64,000 nucleotides of DNA from Flavobacteriaceae bacterium D16 (GCA_021295155.1 JAJTJC010000035.1:1116001-1180000); one strand, 5' to 3'. Positions 40,205 to 49,358 are shown, numbered from the stretch's first letter. The notes: generated by a model from the letters alone, not told the origin. Numbers and translations: made by a program.

Positions 40205-41566
40205 ATGAATAGAAAGAAGTATATATTTTCTATCCTCTTTGCATTATCCCTTCTAATACAGATTTCCTGTAGTTCTGATGATGATCCCATTGAAATTGAA
40301 CCGGTAGCAGAGGAATCCCAGGATGAACCTGACAATGGAAACAATGATGGAAACAACAATAACCAGGGAGGTGGCGATAATGGAGGAGGTAATGACGGCC
40401 CTGTTATAGAATTCCTCAACAGGGAGCTCACAGCTAACGGCTATATCCTGATCAATGATGCTTCCGCTAACCGGGTTTATTTAATGGACAGGGAAGCAAC
40501 CGTAGTCCACGAATGGCCACTGAATGGGGAACGTCTGGGCAATGATGTGCAATTACTTTCAGACGGGACGCTTCTGGCCAATCTGGAAAGTGCAGATCCA
40601 CAAATCGTGATTGGTGGTTTTGGTGGTAAATTGAAAATGTTAGATAAGGAGGGAAATGCCTTATGGGATTTTGAATATGCTACGAACGATTACATTTTAC
40701 ATCATGACGCCGAACTATTACCCAATGGCAATGTTCTTGCCATGGTCTGGGAACGAAAAACCGTGGAAGAAGCACAGCAGGCAGGTTATGAGCTGGCAGT
40801 AGAGGTTTTTCCTGAGGCTATCATAGAAATCAACCCCCAAACCAATGAGATTGTATGGGAATGGTACGCCTGGGATCATTTGATACAGGATTTTGACCAA
40901 TCGAAATCCAATTTTGGTGTTGTTGGCGATAACCCACAGCGAATTGATGTTAACTACGTGGTAAGGGAAGATGGGGATATTACCCACGCCAATGGTATTG
41001 CTTATGATGCCGCAAAAGATGTGATTTACCTAAGCGTAAACTTTTACAGTGAGGTTTGGGTGATAGATCACAGTACCACTACGGAGGAAGCCGCTACAAC
41101 TACAGGAGGCAACTACAACAAAGGCGGAGATCTCATTTACCGTTTTGGAAATCCTGGTACGTATGATAACAGCGAGGGAGAACGCCTGTTTTTTAACAAT
41201 CATTTCCCCAACCTACTGCAGGGAGAAGATGAAGGGAAAATGCTTATCTACGTAAATGGTGGCCAATCAATGCAATCAACCGTCTACGAATTGGCATTAC
41301 CCCAGGAATTCAACCTGCTCCCGAATACTGATAATGAGCTAGGGGTATTATGGAGTTTTACAGATCCTGACCTCTTTTCTCAAAAAGTTTCAGGTGCCGT
41401 TAAACTAGCCAATAACAACCGTTTGATTGCCGAAGGTGATTTTGGTGTATGGGAAGTAACCGACGGCGGTGAGGTGGTCTGGAAATACAGCCGACCAGGA
41501 TTCTACTGGAGAGCTTATCATTTTGAAAGAGATGCGGCTGAAATAATAGCACTTGGCATTGAATAG
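40205..41566 (+). CDS. Arylsulfotransferase (ASST) family lipoprotein
   Basis: The family moves sulfate between aryl sulfate esters and phenols without PAPS, through a sulfo-histidine in a beta-propeller. Signal peptide to 21, lipid Cys at 22 (LIQISCSSDDD), then an Asn/Gly/Asp-rich linker (about 42-65) that holds the enzyme off the membrane. Family motifs are clear: HHDAELLPNGN (H166/H167), DITHANGIAYD (H261), EVWVIDHSTT (H289), GGDLIYRFGNPGTYD and FFNNHFPNLLQG (H333). Which His is the sulfo carrier needs an alignment. 453 residues. It follows the SusCD operon after a terminator and about 85 bases without a consensus promoter. Confidence 0.88.
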   Translation: MNRKKYIFSILFALSLLIQISCSSDDDPIEIEPVAEESQDEPDNGNNDGNNNNQGGGDNGGGNDGPVIEFLNRELTANGYILINDASANRVYLMDREATVVHEWPLNGERLGNDVQLLSDGTLLANLESADPQIVIGGFGGKLKMLDKEGNALWDFEYATNDYILHHDAELLPNGNVLAMVWERKTVEEAQQAGYELAVEVFPEAIIEINPQTNEIVWEWYAWDHLIQDFDQSKSNFGVVGDNPQRIDVNYVVREDGDITHANGIAYDAAKDVIYLSVNFYSEVWVIDHSTTTEEAATTTGGNYNKGGDLIYRFGNPGTYDNSEGERLFFNNHFPNLLQGEDEGKMLIYVNGGQSMQSTVYELALPQEFNLLPNTDNELGVLWSFTDPDLFSQKVSGAVKLANNNRLIAEGDFGVWEVTDGGEVVWKYSRPGFYWRAYHFERDAAEIIALGIE

Positions 41567-41615
41567 GTAATTATCAATAGCTGAGATGGCGTTGCAGGAT
41601 TAACCCCTATAGATT

Positions 41616-42353
41616 ATGAAAAAACAAAATTTTGTATACGGTATAAGGGCCGTTATAGAGGCAATTCATGCCGGGGAATCCATCAATAAGGTATTTGTAC
41701 AAAAGGGCCTTAGAGGCGACCTATTCAGGGAACTTGAGCCACTCCTTAAGAAGAATAATATCGGCTTCTCCTTTGTTCCCGTTACCAAGCTAAACCGACT
41801 GGCACAAGGTAATCATCAGGGGGTTATTGCAGACGTTTCTCCTATTTCTTTCCATGTTTTTGAAGAATTGGTAGATAAGGTATGTGCCGAGAAAGAAAAC
41901 CCACTATTCCTGTTATTGGATCGGGTATCCGATGTTCGAAATTTTGGTGCTATCATTCGTACGGCAGAATGTACAGGGGTAGATGGCATTGTTGTACTGA
42001 GTTCAGGATCGGCACCGGTTACTGCAGATACGGTAAAAACCTCAGCAGGGGCAGTTTTCAAAATCCCTATAGCTAAAGTAATCCATATGAAAGATGCCGT
42101 CTATTACCTACAGGCTTCTGGGGTAGAGGTAGTGGCGGCAACAGAAAAAACCTCGCAAACCTTGTACGATCTGGATTTGAAAAAATCCCTGGCTATTGTG
42201 ATGGGTGCAGAAGATAAGGGCATCTCCCCTGCCCTGCTAAAAATCGTAGATCACCTGGCCCAGATTCCAATGGCTGGTGATATTGCTTCCCTGAATGTCT
42301 CAGTAGCCTGTGCAGTATTCCTCTATGAAGCAGTCCGGCAGCGCAGGATCTAA
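41616..42353 (+). CDS. rlmB: 23S rRNA (guanosine-2251-2'-O)-methyltransferase, SpoU family
   Basis: This SPOUT-class enzyme methylates a P-loop guanosine of 23S rRNA using S-adenosylmethionine. An N-terminal L30e-like substrate domain (VYGIRAVIEAIHAGE ... NHQGVIADV) precedes the knotted catalytic domain with LDRVSDVRNFGAIIRTAEC, VMGAEDKGIS and IPMAGDIASLNVSVACAVFL. 245 residues, full length. It converges on the rhomboid gene with 21 bases between stops. Confidence 0.94.
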   Translation: MKKQNFVYGIRAVIEAIHAGESINKVFVQKGLRGDLFRELEPLLKKNNIGFSFVPVTKLNRLAQGNHQGVIADVSPISFHVFEELVDKVCAEKENPLFLLLDRVSDVRNFGAIIRTAECTGVDGIVVLSSGSAPVTADTVKTSAGAVFKIPIAKVIHMKDAVYYLQASGVEVVAATEKTSQTLYDLDLKKSLAIVMGAEDKGISPALLKIVDHLAQIPMAGDIASLNVSVACAVFLYEAVRQRRI

Positions 42354-42374
42354 GAATTCCTTGTAAATGGTGTT

Positions 42375-43121
42375 TTAGGGTTCTTCCGGGGGTTTGGGCT
42401 CATCTTTTTTGTAATGATAACGGATCCGTATCTCTGGTTTGCTTTCTTCTAATCCATCGGGGTTTTCAATAAAATTACCATCCTCATCAAAATGACGGAG
42501 GAAATCATCTTCTTCTTCGTTGTAATCTTCCTGTTCCCATGCATATTTTCTGGGCTTGGGTATATCTGCCTTCACAAAAATCGCCAGCGCAAGGCCTGTT
42601 ACAAATCCGGCCAAATGTCCCTCCCAGGAGATTCCTTCCTTAACCGGAAAAATATACCAGAGCATGCTGCCATAGATAAATACAACGATCAGTGACAAGG
42701 CCATTAACCTGAAGTGCCTGGTGATGGCACCCTTAAAGAATATAAAAGCCACCAATACGTAGATGATTCCACTGGCCCCAATATGATAAGAAGGCCTGCC
42801 AATCATCCAGGTCAGGAAACCTGCAACAAAAAACCCGTAGATGAAAACTTTCCATGCAATATTACGGTAAAAGTACACCAGAGCCGCGCTCAACACCGCT
42901 ATGGGAATGGTATTGTTATACAAATGCGATATGGAACCGTGAATAAAAGGACTAAAGAGCACACCCCTTAAACCTTTCAGGGTCCTGGGATATACGCCCA
43001 GGTCATTCAGGTTGATGCGAAAGCGTACCTCTATCCAGAAAACAAACCAGATAAGCAAAACAGCAGCCATAGGAACCAGCAGTACGCTATTGGTAAATTT
43101 GAAATATCGCTCTTCGGTCAT
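42375..43121 (-). CDS. Rhomboid family intramembrane serine protease
   Basis: The 248-residue inner-membrane protein has about six predicted spans. The catalytic dyad is present: Ser117 in HIGASGIIY (GxSG) and His169 in WEGHLAGFVTG; HLYNN at 66-70 fits the conserved polar position in TM2. The last roughly 60 residues form a charged, acidic cytoplasmic tail (WEQEDYNEEEDDFLRHFDED). Substrate unknown. It is divergent from rarA with 34 bases between starts. Confidence 0.9.
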   Translation of the reverse strand: MTEERYFKFTNSVLLVPMAAVLLIWFVFWIEVRFRINLNDLGVYPRTLKGLRGVLFSPFIHGSISHLYNNTIPIAVLSAALVYFYRNIAWKVFIYGFFVAGFLTWMIGRPSYHIGASGIIYVLVAFIFFKGAITRHFRLMALSLIVVFIYGSMLWYIFPVKEGISWEGHLAGFVTGLALAIFVKADIPKPRKYAWEQEDYNEEEDDFLRHFDEDGNFIENPDGLEESKPEIRIRYHYKKDEPKPPEEP

Positions 43122-43155
43122 ATATCGAAATTACATTTTATTTTACTTTTATGGT

Positions 43156-44433
43156 ATGAGTCAACCACTAGCCGATCGCGTACGCCCTAAAACCCTCAAT
43201 GATTATATTAGTCAAAGTCACCTTGTAGGCGACAAGGGCTCCCTGACCAGACAAATAGAAAGCGGCACCATCCCTTCCCTGATCTTTTGGGGACCTCCGG
43301 GGACCGGTAAAACCACCCTGGCCAATATCATTGCCACAACTAGTGGAAGGCCTTTCTATACCCTCAGTGCTATTAGCAGTGGTGTAAAAGATGTCCGTGA
43401 AGTCATTGCAAAGGCCAAGGAGCAAGGCGGGTTGTTTACTACCAAAAACCCTATCCTCTTTATTGACGAGATCCACAGGTTTAGTAAATCACAACAGGAT
43501 TCCCTCCTTGGAGCGGTAGAAAAAGGCTGGGTTACGCTTATAGGAGCCACAACAGAAAATCCAAGCTTTGAAGTAATCCCTGCCTTGCTTTCGCGGTGCC
43601 AGGTTTATGTATTGAATCCATTTGGCAAAGAAGACCTGGAAGCCATTTTAAGGAGAGCCCTGGATGAAGACGAATTGTTGAAAAACCAGAAGATCGACCT
43701 GCAAGAGACCGAAGCGCTCCTTCGCCTGTCAGGAGGAGATGCCAGGAAATTACTGAATATGTTCGAACTGGTTGTCTCATCAGAAGACCAGGATCCCTTA
43801 ACCATTACCGATGAGTTGGTAATGAGCAAGGTTCAAAAAAACACCGTCCTCTATGATAAAACCGGAGAACAGCATTACGACATCATTTCTGCTTTTATCA
43901 AATCGATCAGGGGGAGTGATCCCAATGCAGCCGTGTACTGGCTGGCACGTATGATCGCCGGAGGGGAAGATGTAAAGTTTATTGCCCGCAGGATGCTCAT
44001 ACTGGCCTCCGAGGACATCGGCCTGGCCAATCCCACGGCTTTGGTGATTGCCAACAGCACTTTTCAGTCGGTAACCACCATAGGCTATCCCGAGGCACGG
44101 ATTATTCTGAGTCAATGTGCTATTTACCTGGCCACCTCGCCCAAAAGCAACTCAGGATATATGGCCATTAACCAGGCTCAACAAAAGGTTTCAGAAACCG
44201 GGGATCTATCTGTCCCGCTACATCTTCGCAATGCGCCTAGCAAACTGATGAAAGACCTGGGATACGGTAAGGAGTATGCCTATGCACACGATTATGAAGG
44301 AAATTTTATTGCTTCTGAATTTTTACCAGAAGATGTCTCAGGATCCCTGTTCTATGAACCTGGGAAGAACAAGCGGGAGGCTGCTCTGCGAGATTTCCTG
44401 CGCAATCGCTGGAAAGACAAATACGACTACTAG
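43156..44433 (+). CDS. rarA: Replication-associated recombination protein A (AAA+ ATPase)
   Basis: RarA (MgsA) is a clamp-loader-like ATPase that acts at stalled replication forks. The Walker A motif is GPPGTGKTTLANI, Walker B LFIDEIHRF, sensor 1 IGATTENPSF, and the C-terminal tetramerisation domain carries MLILASEDIGLANP. I chose the ATG at 43156 (MSQPLADRVRP, 425 residues); the frame extends 48 codons upstream but that part overlaps the divergent rhomboid gene. The stop overlaps the next convergent gene by three bases. Confidence 0.95.
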   Translation: MSQPLADRVRPKTLNDYISQSHLVGDKGSLTRQIESGTIPSLIFWGPPGTGKTTLANIIATTSGRPFYTLSAISSGVKDVREVIAKAKEQGGLFTTKNPILFIDEIHRFSKSQQDSLLGAVEKGWVTLIGATTENPSFEVIPALLSRCQVYVLNPFGKEDLEAILRRALDEDELLKNQKIDLQETEALLRLSGGDARKLLNMFELVVSSEDQDPLTITDELVMSKVQKNTVLYDKTGEQHYDIISAFIKSIRGSDPNAAVYWLARMIAGGEDVKFIARRMLILASEDIGLANPTALVIANSTFQSVTTIGYPEARIILSQCAIYLATSPKSNSGYMAINQAQQKVSETGDLSVPLHLRNAPSKLMKDLGYGKEYAYAHDYEGNFIASEFLPEDVSGSLFYEPGKNKREAALRDFLRNRWKDKYDY

Positions 44434-45308
44434 AATTTAATATTCAAGGTTTGGTGCATCAACTGGCCATCCTGGTAATAATCAAAATACCAGCTACCCA
44501 GCTCTTCGTATACGATGCCATCACGCTCCTCACTTTTAGCAAGATATACACCTCTTTTTTGGGTTTGATAAATACGTAAAACCACTTTGGGGCTGCTGTC
44601 CACAAGCTGGAACCCGTTGGGTATTTCCTGGGCATACCAGAGCCAAGAATCATTCGTATTCGATGTTTTCGGAGTCACTTCTTGTATTACAGTATTCTTT
44701 TCCTGAACCACGGATGCGGCGGTCTCATCGGCATCCTGCTTTTTTTCCTGTACCCGTTGTGTTTGCCTGTTTTCTGAAACTTCTGGGGCCTTTTCCTCTC
44801 TCATTTCTATTATAGCAGGAACTGGCTCCAGGGTCTTGACATCATCATCAAAATTAACGGTAATCGAAGTTTCCTCTCCTGTAGGTTTATAAGTATAACT
44901 TCTCAGAGATTGAAAAGATTTTGTGATTGCTTCCCTATATGACTCTTTGAAATTTTTCAGTTTACTGCTTGCCGTTTCGGTTCTATAAACTTCCATTTCA
45001 TTGCAATCCTGAAATGAGATATAGGCTTTGGTGGTAAACATATTCGATTCGTCCATCAAAACCGAAGTAAGGCCCAGGCATCTGTTAGCAAATAATTCAG
45101 CTGGAAAGGCATTTTCATATACCGCATTAAACCCTTTTTCAGCAAGAAGATATTTAATCAGAGTACTGGTTTGATATTGATTTTCCTTCTTAAAAGTATC
45201 GAATTTAGTAGGTACAATTATGTATTTATAAGAAGATAGGTCCTCCTGGGCGTTTCCCAATAAAAGTCCTCCTATTACCATACCCAGTACCAGAAAAATT
45301 GTTCGCAT
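44430..45308 (-). CDS. Periplasmic protein of unknown function (third gene of envelope operon)
   Basis: Not recognised. A signal peptide covers residues 1-20 (cut near GNAQED). An N-terminal domain (about 25-150, YKYIIVPTKFDTFKKENQYQ ... KSFQSLRSYTYKPT) is joined by a Lys/Glu/Gln-rich, probably disordered linker (about 170-225) to a small C-terminal beta domain with two Trp-Tyr pairs (SWLWYAQ, SWYFDYY). The gene starts six bases after the DUF5723 barrel gene, so the product probably works with that outer-membrane protein. Confidence 0.8.
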   Translation of the reverse strand: MRTIFLVLGMVIGGLLLGNAQEDLSSYKYIIVPTKFDTFKKENQYQTSTLIKYLLAEKGFNAVYENAFPAELFANRCLGLTSVLMDESNMFTTKAYISFQDCNEMEVYRTETASSKLKNFKESYREAITKSFQSLRSYTYKPTGEETSITVNFDDDVKTLEPVPAIIEMREEKAPEVSENRQTQRVQEKKQDADETAASVVQEKNTVIQEVTPKTSNTNDSWLWYAQEIPNGFQLVDSSPKVVLRIYQTQKRGVYLAKSEERDGIVYEELGSWYFDYYQDGQLMHQTLNIKF

Positions 45309-45314
45309 TTCGCA

Positions 45315-46757
45315 TTAGTTAGTATCCCAAGATAGGATATTTAATCCGAACTGGAAAGAGGCGGTATGGGCTGCCGCAAGGTTCTGATAAGCCAATAAGT
45401 TATCTGCGAGAATATAGAAATTAACAGGTCCTGCCTGAAGGCTTAGACCAAGACCAAAATTAGTCAGGGAGTACTTGTCCAGAGTATAGGTGGTTCTCAG
45501 GGCCAGGAAATTACCAAATCGCCTGTCGTAAAATGCTGTAAGTGCCGCTTGCGGTCCTCTGGGACGATTTACCATAAACAATTGTCCCCCAACACTATTC
45601 CGGTAAATATTTCTTGTAGCCGCCGCTGTTGCGCTTACATCACAATCGCAGTCCTGAAGACCTGTATTACTGGGTATTCCCCAACTGTATTTTAAGCTTC
45701 CGTATACTTTGGTTGGACGGAACGTGACATAACTTTTGGTGTCTTCTTCGAATGGAATCAGTGCCTCTATCTCGTCTACCAACTGCTGCCAGAAATCGGC
45801 ATTAGGGTCCGCCAATGCTTCTGGCAAAATAATTTCGACCCCTTCATTTACTGCCCTTCCCTCCAGGCTAAAATTATCTGCATCAGTGTAGTGATAAATA
45901 AAGCCAAGGTCCAGAACACTCCCAGTAATTACAGTTTGTGGATTCAATTTGTAGGTGAATCCAAAATCCATACCCAGACCAAGATCACCTCCTAATAATC
46001 CCCTTCCAAGAATAGTACTGGTGATTTCGGATGCATCCACATCTGCGGCATTCTCAAGAGCCCTCAAACCGGAGCTGCGTAGCCTCATATTGGCGACCAG
46101 CGTGTTGGACAGGATGTTGTTTTGCCCCTGTTGGGTTAAAAAATAACCGTCGTTATTGGTAGAGGTATAATTCAGGACACTGGAATATAGTTTAGCCCGA
46201 ACCCCTACGGTGAGCTTTCGGTTCCATTTCCTGTTTATTCCAAAGTGGAATACATTGAGTACATCTCCACGTGTTTTCAGGTGGCTCAGATCAAAACGTT
46301 CCCCTATTCTATTGGCATTACCTTCATAGGCCAGTATTGCCAGGTCCCTTGGCCAGTAGTTGATCCAATCGAACTCTCCATACATGCCAAAAGAGTAAAA
46401 ATCCTCTGGCCTTCTTTTACTGCGATAGCCTCCGCTTAATATTTCAACCTGGCTGGTAACACTTTGGTTATCCCGGATGCCAAGCCCAAATACTGCGCGG
46501 TCACGCACTTTATCATTGATATCCAGACCATCATTGGCAAAAATATCGTCAATCGAAAGTCCACTGGTACCAGCCTGTCCATAGATACCCGAGATTCCTG
46601 GAATACCGGCGTACCAGTTGTAGCCTGTCTCCATACCCGGATTCAACATCAGGGCCTGTGGAACCTCAACAAAATCATATAAAAGTTGCTTGTTCTGTGC
46701 TCGGCAAACACTGCTTATCAAGAGCACGTAGAAAATGATGAAATACTCCCGGTTCAT
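45315..46757 (-). CDS. DUF5723 family outer-membrane beta-barrel protein
   Basis: The 480 residues have a signal peptide (1-20, cut near CRAQ) and then alternating beta-strand sequence of a 14- to 16-strand-type barrel. The family's N-terminal landmark is clear: MLNPGMETGYNWYAGIPGIS followed by GQAGTSGLSIDDIF. There is no plug or TonB box. Relatives are common in Bacteroidota with no assigned role. It overlaps the upstream lipoprotein gene by four bases (ATGA) and the downstream periplasmic gene lies six bases on. Confidence 0.85.
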   Translation of the reverse strand: MNREYFIIFYVLLISSVCRAQNKQLLYDFVEVPQALMLNPGMETGYNWYAGIPGISGIYGQAGTSGLSIDDIFANDGLDINDKVRDRAVFGLGIRDNQSVTSQVEILSGGYRSKRRPEDFYSFGMYGEFDWINYWPRDLAILAYEGNANRIGERFDLSHLKTRGDVLNVFHFGINRKWNRKLTVGVRAKLYSSVLNYTSTNNDGYFLTQQGQNNILSNTLVANMRLRSSGLRALENAADVDASEITSTILGRGLLGGDLGLGMDFGFTYKLNPQTVITGSVLDLGFIYHYTDADNFSLEGRAVNEGVEIILPEALADPNADFWQQLVDEIEALIPFEEDTKSYVTFRPTKVYGSLKYSWGIPSNTGLQDCDCDVSATAAATRNIYRNSVGGQLFMVNRPRGPQAALTAFYDRRFGNFLALRTTYTLDKYSLTNFGLGLSLQAGPVNFYILADNLLAYQNLAAAHTASFQFGLNILSWDTN

Positions 46758-47305
46758 TTGAGACGCAGCCTAAAACTTCCACTGGAGCGCAGCACAATTT
46801 TGGGATCTGCAAGTGTGGAAACACTGGAATTATCCCCAAGATTTCGTCCAAAAACACGAATCCCTGAAGTATTTCGAATGATATCCAGGCTTCTACCCGT
46901 GGCACCACCGTAAAAAATTTCGCGGGTCAGGACTGCCGTTGGGGCTGCCTCAATAATAAATATCTCCGTATCCAGCACACTGCTCCCTTCATCCAGAAAG
47001 TTAATGGAAATTTCTATTTGTTTACTTGTGGTATTTTCGATCTCATAGGTAATGGAACCCTCCAGCACCCGCTCGGCAAAAAAGTCCTCATTGAAGGCAT
47101 CAAAGTTAAAATCCTGACTGTAGAAGTCAATCCCAGCAGCATCATTAATAACTGCTTCCGGCGTTTCAACATAGACCATACTCGACGTTACGGTTGGAGT
47201 TACACTCAAATCGTCGAACTGATCAAAATTTTGCTTATCTACACAGGCATATTGTACTACTGCCATAAGCAAAAGGAAATGTAGCCTTTTTTTCAAGAAG
47301 CGCAT
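46754..47305 (-). CDS. Outer-membrane lipoprotein of unknown function (first gene of envelope operon)
   Basis: The 183-residue product has a lipoprotein signal with Cys at 21 (VVQYACVDKQNFDQ). The mature part is one immunoglobulin-like beta sandwich (EGSITYEIENTTSKQIEISI, then ILRSSGSFRLRLK-type end). I chose the ATG at 47305 over a GTG three codons upstream. It opens a three-gene operon with the barrel and a periplasmic protein. No named family recognised. Confidence 0.78.
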   Translation of the reverse strand: MRFLKKRLHFLLLMAVVQYACVDKQNFDQFDDLSVTPTVTSSMVYVETPEAVINDAAGIDFYSQDFNFDAFNEDFFAERVLEGSITYEIENTTSKQIEISINFLDEGSSVLDTEIFIIEAAPTAVLTREIFYGGATGRSLDIIRNTSGIRVFGRNLGDNSSVSTLADPKIVLRSSGSFRLRLK

Positions 47306-47380
47306 AGTATTCACATTAATGCATTACCCCCTTACAATTAATAATTTCCAAGCACCTTTACAGGGCTTTTCTATATAACT

Positions 47381-48070
47381 CTACAAATAGGCTTTTATTT
47401 CAATAAGGTCGTCGATTATCTCGCCGTGTTCATGTGAAGGATCATTATGTGCATTATAATGTAAGGTATGCAAGCCCACTGCCCTGGCACCAAGGACATC
47501 GGCTTCCAAACTATCACCAATCATAATTGCTTTCTCAGGAGCTACAGCAGCCTGCTCCAACGAAAAATCAAAAATATACGGATTGGGCTTCTTGACGCCT
47601 GCCGTTTCTGAATCAATAACATGCTCGAAATACTTAGCTATTGATGCATTTTCGAGTTTCTTGCGTTGTACCTCCTGGAAACCATTGGTTATTATATGAA
47701 GTCGGTAATTAGGTTGCAAATAATCCAATATGGCGAGAGTGTTGGGAACCAGATGATTGAAGGTGCTCAGATGTTCTATGTACTGTACAGAAAGTGTGTT
47801 GATTATCTCATCATCTACAAGCATAGAAAGCCGGTCGAACGTATTACGCAATCTTGCATACCTCAGGTCGGGCTTGCTGATTTTCTCTTCCCGATAAAGT
47901 TTCCAATAGGCAAGATTTATGGGGGCATAAATTTCAAGGAAACGATCTAAGTCAACTTCCAATCCACTTTCCTCAAATATTTTTGCAAAAGTCAGTGCCG
48001 AATTTTTCTCAAAATCCCAGAGGGTATGGTCCAGATCAAAAAATACATCCGTCACAAGGTCTTTATACAT
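47381..48070 (-). CDS. yjjG: YjjG-type HAD nucleotidase
   Basis: This haloacid-dehalogenase phosphatase is likely to clean up noncanonical pyrimidine nucleotides. Motif I is VFFDLDHTLWDF, motif II lies in HIITNGFQEVQ, motif III around KKPNPYIF and motif IV is MIGDSLEADVLGA. 229 residues from the ATG at 48070; an upstream TTG at 48082 is less likely. It overlaps the end of the polysaccharide-deacetylase homologue by eight bases, so the two are co-transcribed. Confidence 0.85.
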   Translation of the reverse strand: MYKDLVTDVFFDLDHTLWDFEKNSALTFAKIFEESGLEVDLDRFLEIYAPINLAYWKLYREEKISKPDLRYARLRNTFDRLSMLVDDEIINTLSVQYIEHLSTFNHLVPNTLAILDYLQPNYRLHIITNGFQEVQRKKLENASIAKYFEHVIDSETAGVKKPNPYIFDFSLEQAAVAPEKAIMIGDSLEADVLGARAVGLHTLHYNAHNDPSHEHGEIIDDLIEIKAYL

Positions 48071-49358
48071 GGTATTGGTCAATAAGTTTGGAGTATAATT
48101 TTATCCAGTCTGTCTTTTGTCTGCTTCCAAGGAGTTCATTGGAAAAAACGGTAAGCAGTTGCCCGTTTACTTTTTTAACAGCTCTAAAAATAGCATCTAC
48201 TTCCCGAAGCATTAGCTCTTTCGATTTTAAATCGACTAGCGCATAATCGTGTATTGCGAACGGATGCAATTTTATGGGCTGCTGCTCTTCCATAGCAATA
48301 TCATAAAACTGGAAGGGAGTGCAAGTTCCAGCCCTAAAACCAATTTCATGAGTGTATCCCATGGTAAAATCATCTGTGAATTCTGCCTCGACCAGATTTT
48401 GGTAAGTTTCAGGAACATCAACCCGGTTGTAGCGCATCCGGGAAAAATTTACAGGTCTGTGGATTACTTCCGAAAGCCTTGTCTTTTCATTCTTAAGCAA
48501 ATCATTGTCCTGAAATGAACTATAGGATGCTGCCAATGACACCGTACTGTAATCGGCGATCCATTTGATCAGATATCTGAACCTGTTATTCTCAGTAGAA
48601 ACATTCTTGTCATAGGTGGAATAATCAGCAAACTGAAAGAAGAATATGCTATTTACCCCGGTTTTTTGATGCAGTTTTATAAGCTTTTCAAAATTATTGA
48701 AGGGATCCGGTTTTAGCCTCAATAGCACTGCGAGGCGCTGGGATATTCTTCCCAGGCGAAATCTGCTCAAATCCAGTGCTATCCCTGCTACAGTTCGTAA
48801 CAGGCCTCGGTGCGCATACTCATGAGATGTGGTAACATCAATCGCAGAAGTATACTGGTATTTAGGTGTTGCCACTTCCATGGCCGGAAACCGTTCTTTG
48901 AGTTTTTCCAGCATTTTATAGGCCCAGATATCTACTACGGGAATTCGCAGGAAGTTATGACGGTAAGCGAGGCTCTCAGTGGGTGGGAACCTTCCGTGCT
49001 GATCCTTAACATGTGGCTGATATTCTTCGTACCTGCTCAATAAATAAAAACTGGCTGCAAAAATATCGAAGGGCAGATTGCTGCGTTCTCCTGTCCTGAA
49101 AAAACAAGGCACACCCTCCCAGGATTCCACCGTCATTGAATAATCATTAACGCCATTTTGAAATAACAGCTCATTACTCCTAATGAAAAACTCATTTTGC
49201 AGCGGCTGCCTGGTATAGGTTATTTTCGGACCGCTATGTTTAATAAAGTCCTCCACCTTGGTAGTAAAAATAACCTCGATGCCGAGTATCCTCGTGAAAA
49301 CCTGCTTCATGGTATACCGGAAGCGGGAGTTAATCTTGTGTGTATATATTAACAACAT
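48063..49358 (-). CDS. Polysaccharide deacetylase homologue, probably inactive
   Basis: The 431 residues match the Bacteroidota polysaccharide-deacetylase group that starts MLLIYT and has a long N-terminal domain (PKITYTRQPLQNEFFIRSNE, ASFYLLSRYEEY). The C-terminal half aligns with the NodB-like barrel: TSAID, SRMRYNR, PETYQNLVEAEFTDDFTMGY, GFRAGTCTPFQFYD. As I recall the family, the metal-binding positions read IDID, HPS and SR.HY; here they read AIDVTT, SLAASYSSF and SRMRYNR, so the second Asp and both His seem replaced. A catalytically dead, structural or binding role is therefore likely. No signal peptide is evident. Confidence 0.8.
   Translation of the reverse strand: MLLIYTHKINSRFRYTMKQVFTRILGIEVIFTTKVEDFIKHSGPKITYTRQPLQNEFFIRSNELLFQNGVNDYSMTVESWEGVPCFFRTGERSNLPFDIFAASFYLLSRYEEYQPHVKDQHGRFPPTESLAYRHNFLRIPVVDIWAYKMLEKLKERFPAMEVATPKYQYTSAIDVTTSHEYAHRGLLRTVAGIALDLSRFRLGRISQRLAVLLRLKPDPFNNFEKLIKLHQKTGVNSIFFFQFADYSTYDKNVSTENNRFRYLIKWIADYSTVSLAASYSSFQDNDLLKNEKTRLSEVIHRPVNFSRMRYNRVDVPETYQNLVEAEFTDDFTMGYTHEIGFRAGTCTPFQFYDIAMEEQQPIKLHPFAIHDYALVDLKSKELMLREVDAIFRAVKKVNGQLLTVFSNELLGSRQKTDWIKLYSKLIDQYHV

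Noticed and set aside
40325-40400. Possible tandem repeat in the arylsulfotransferase gene (GGAAACAA/GGAGGTGG units)
   Set aside because: The units are irregular and encode an Asn/Gly-rich linker; there is no exact tandem array.
46250-47305. Gliding/type IX secretion locus (PorP/SprF-like barrel)
   Set aside because: The barrel matches DUF5723 better than PorP/SprF, and no SprA-, GldK- or GldN-like partner or CTD-bearing protein is nearby.
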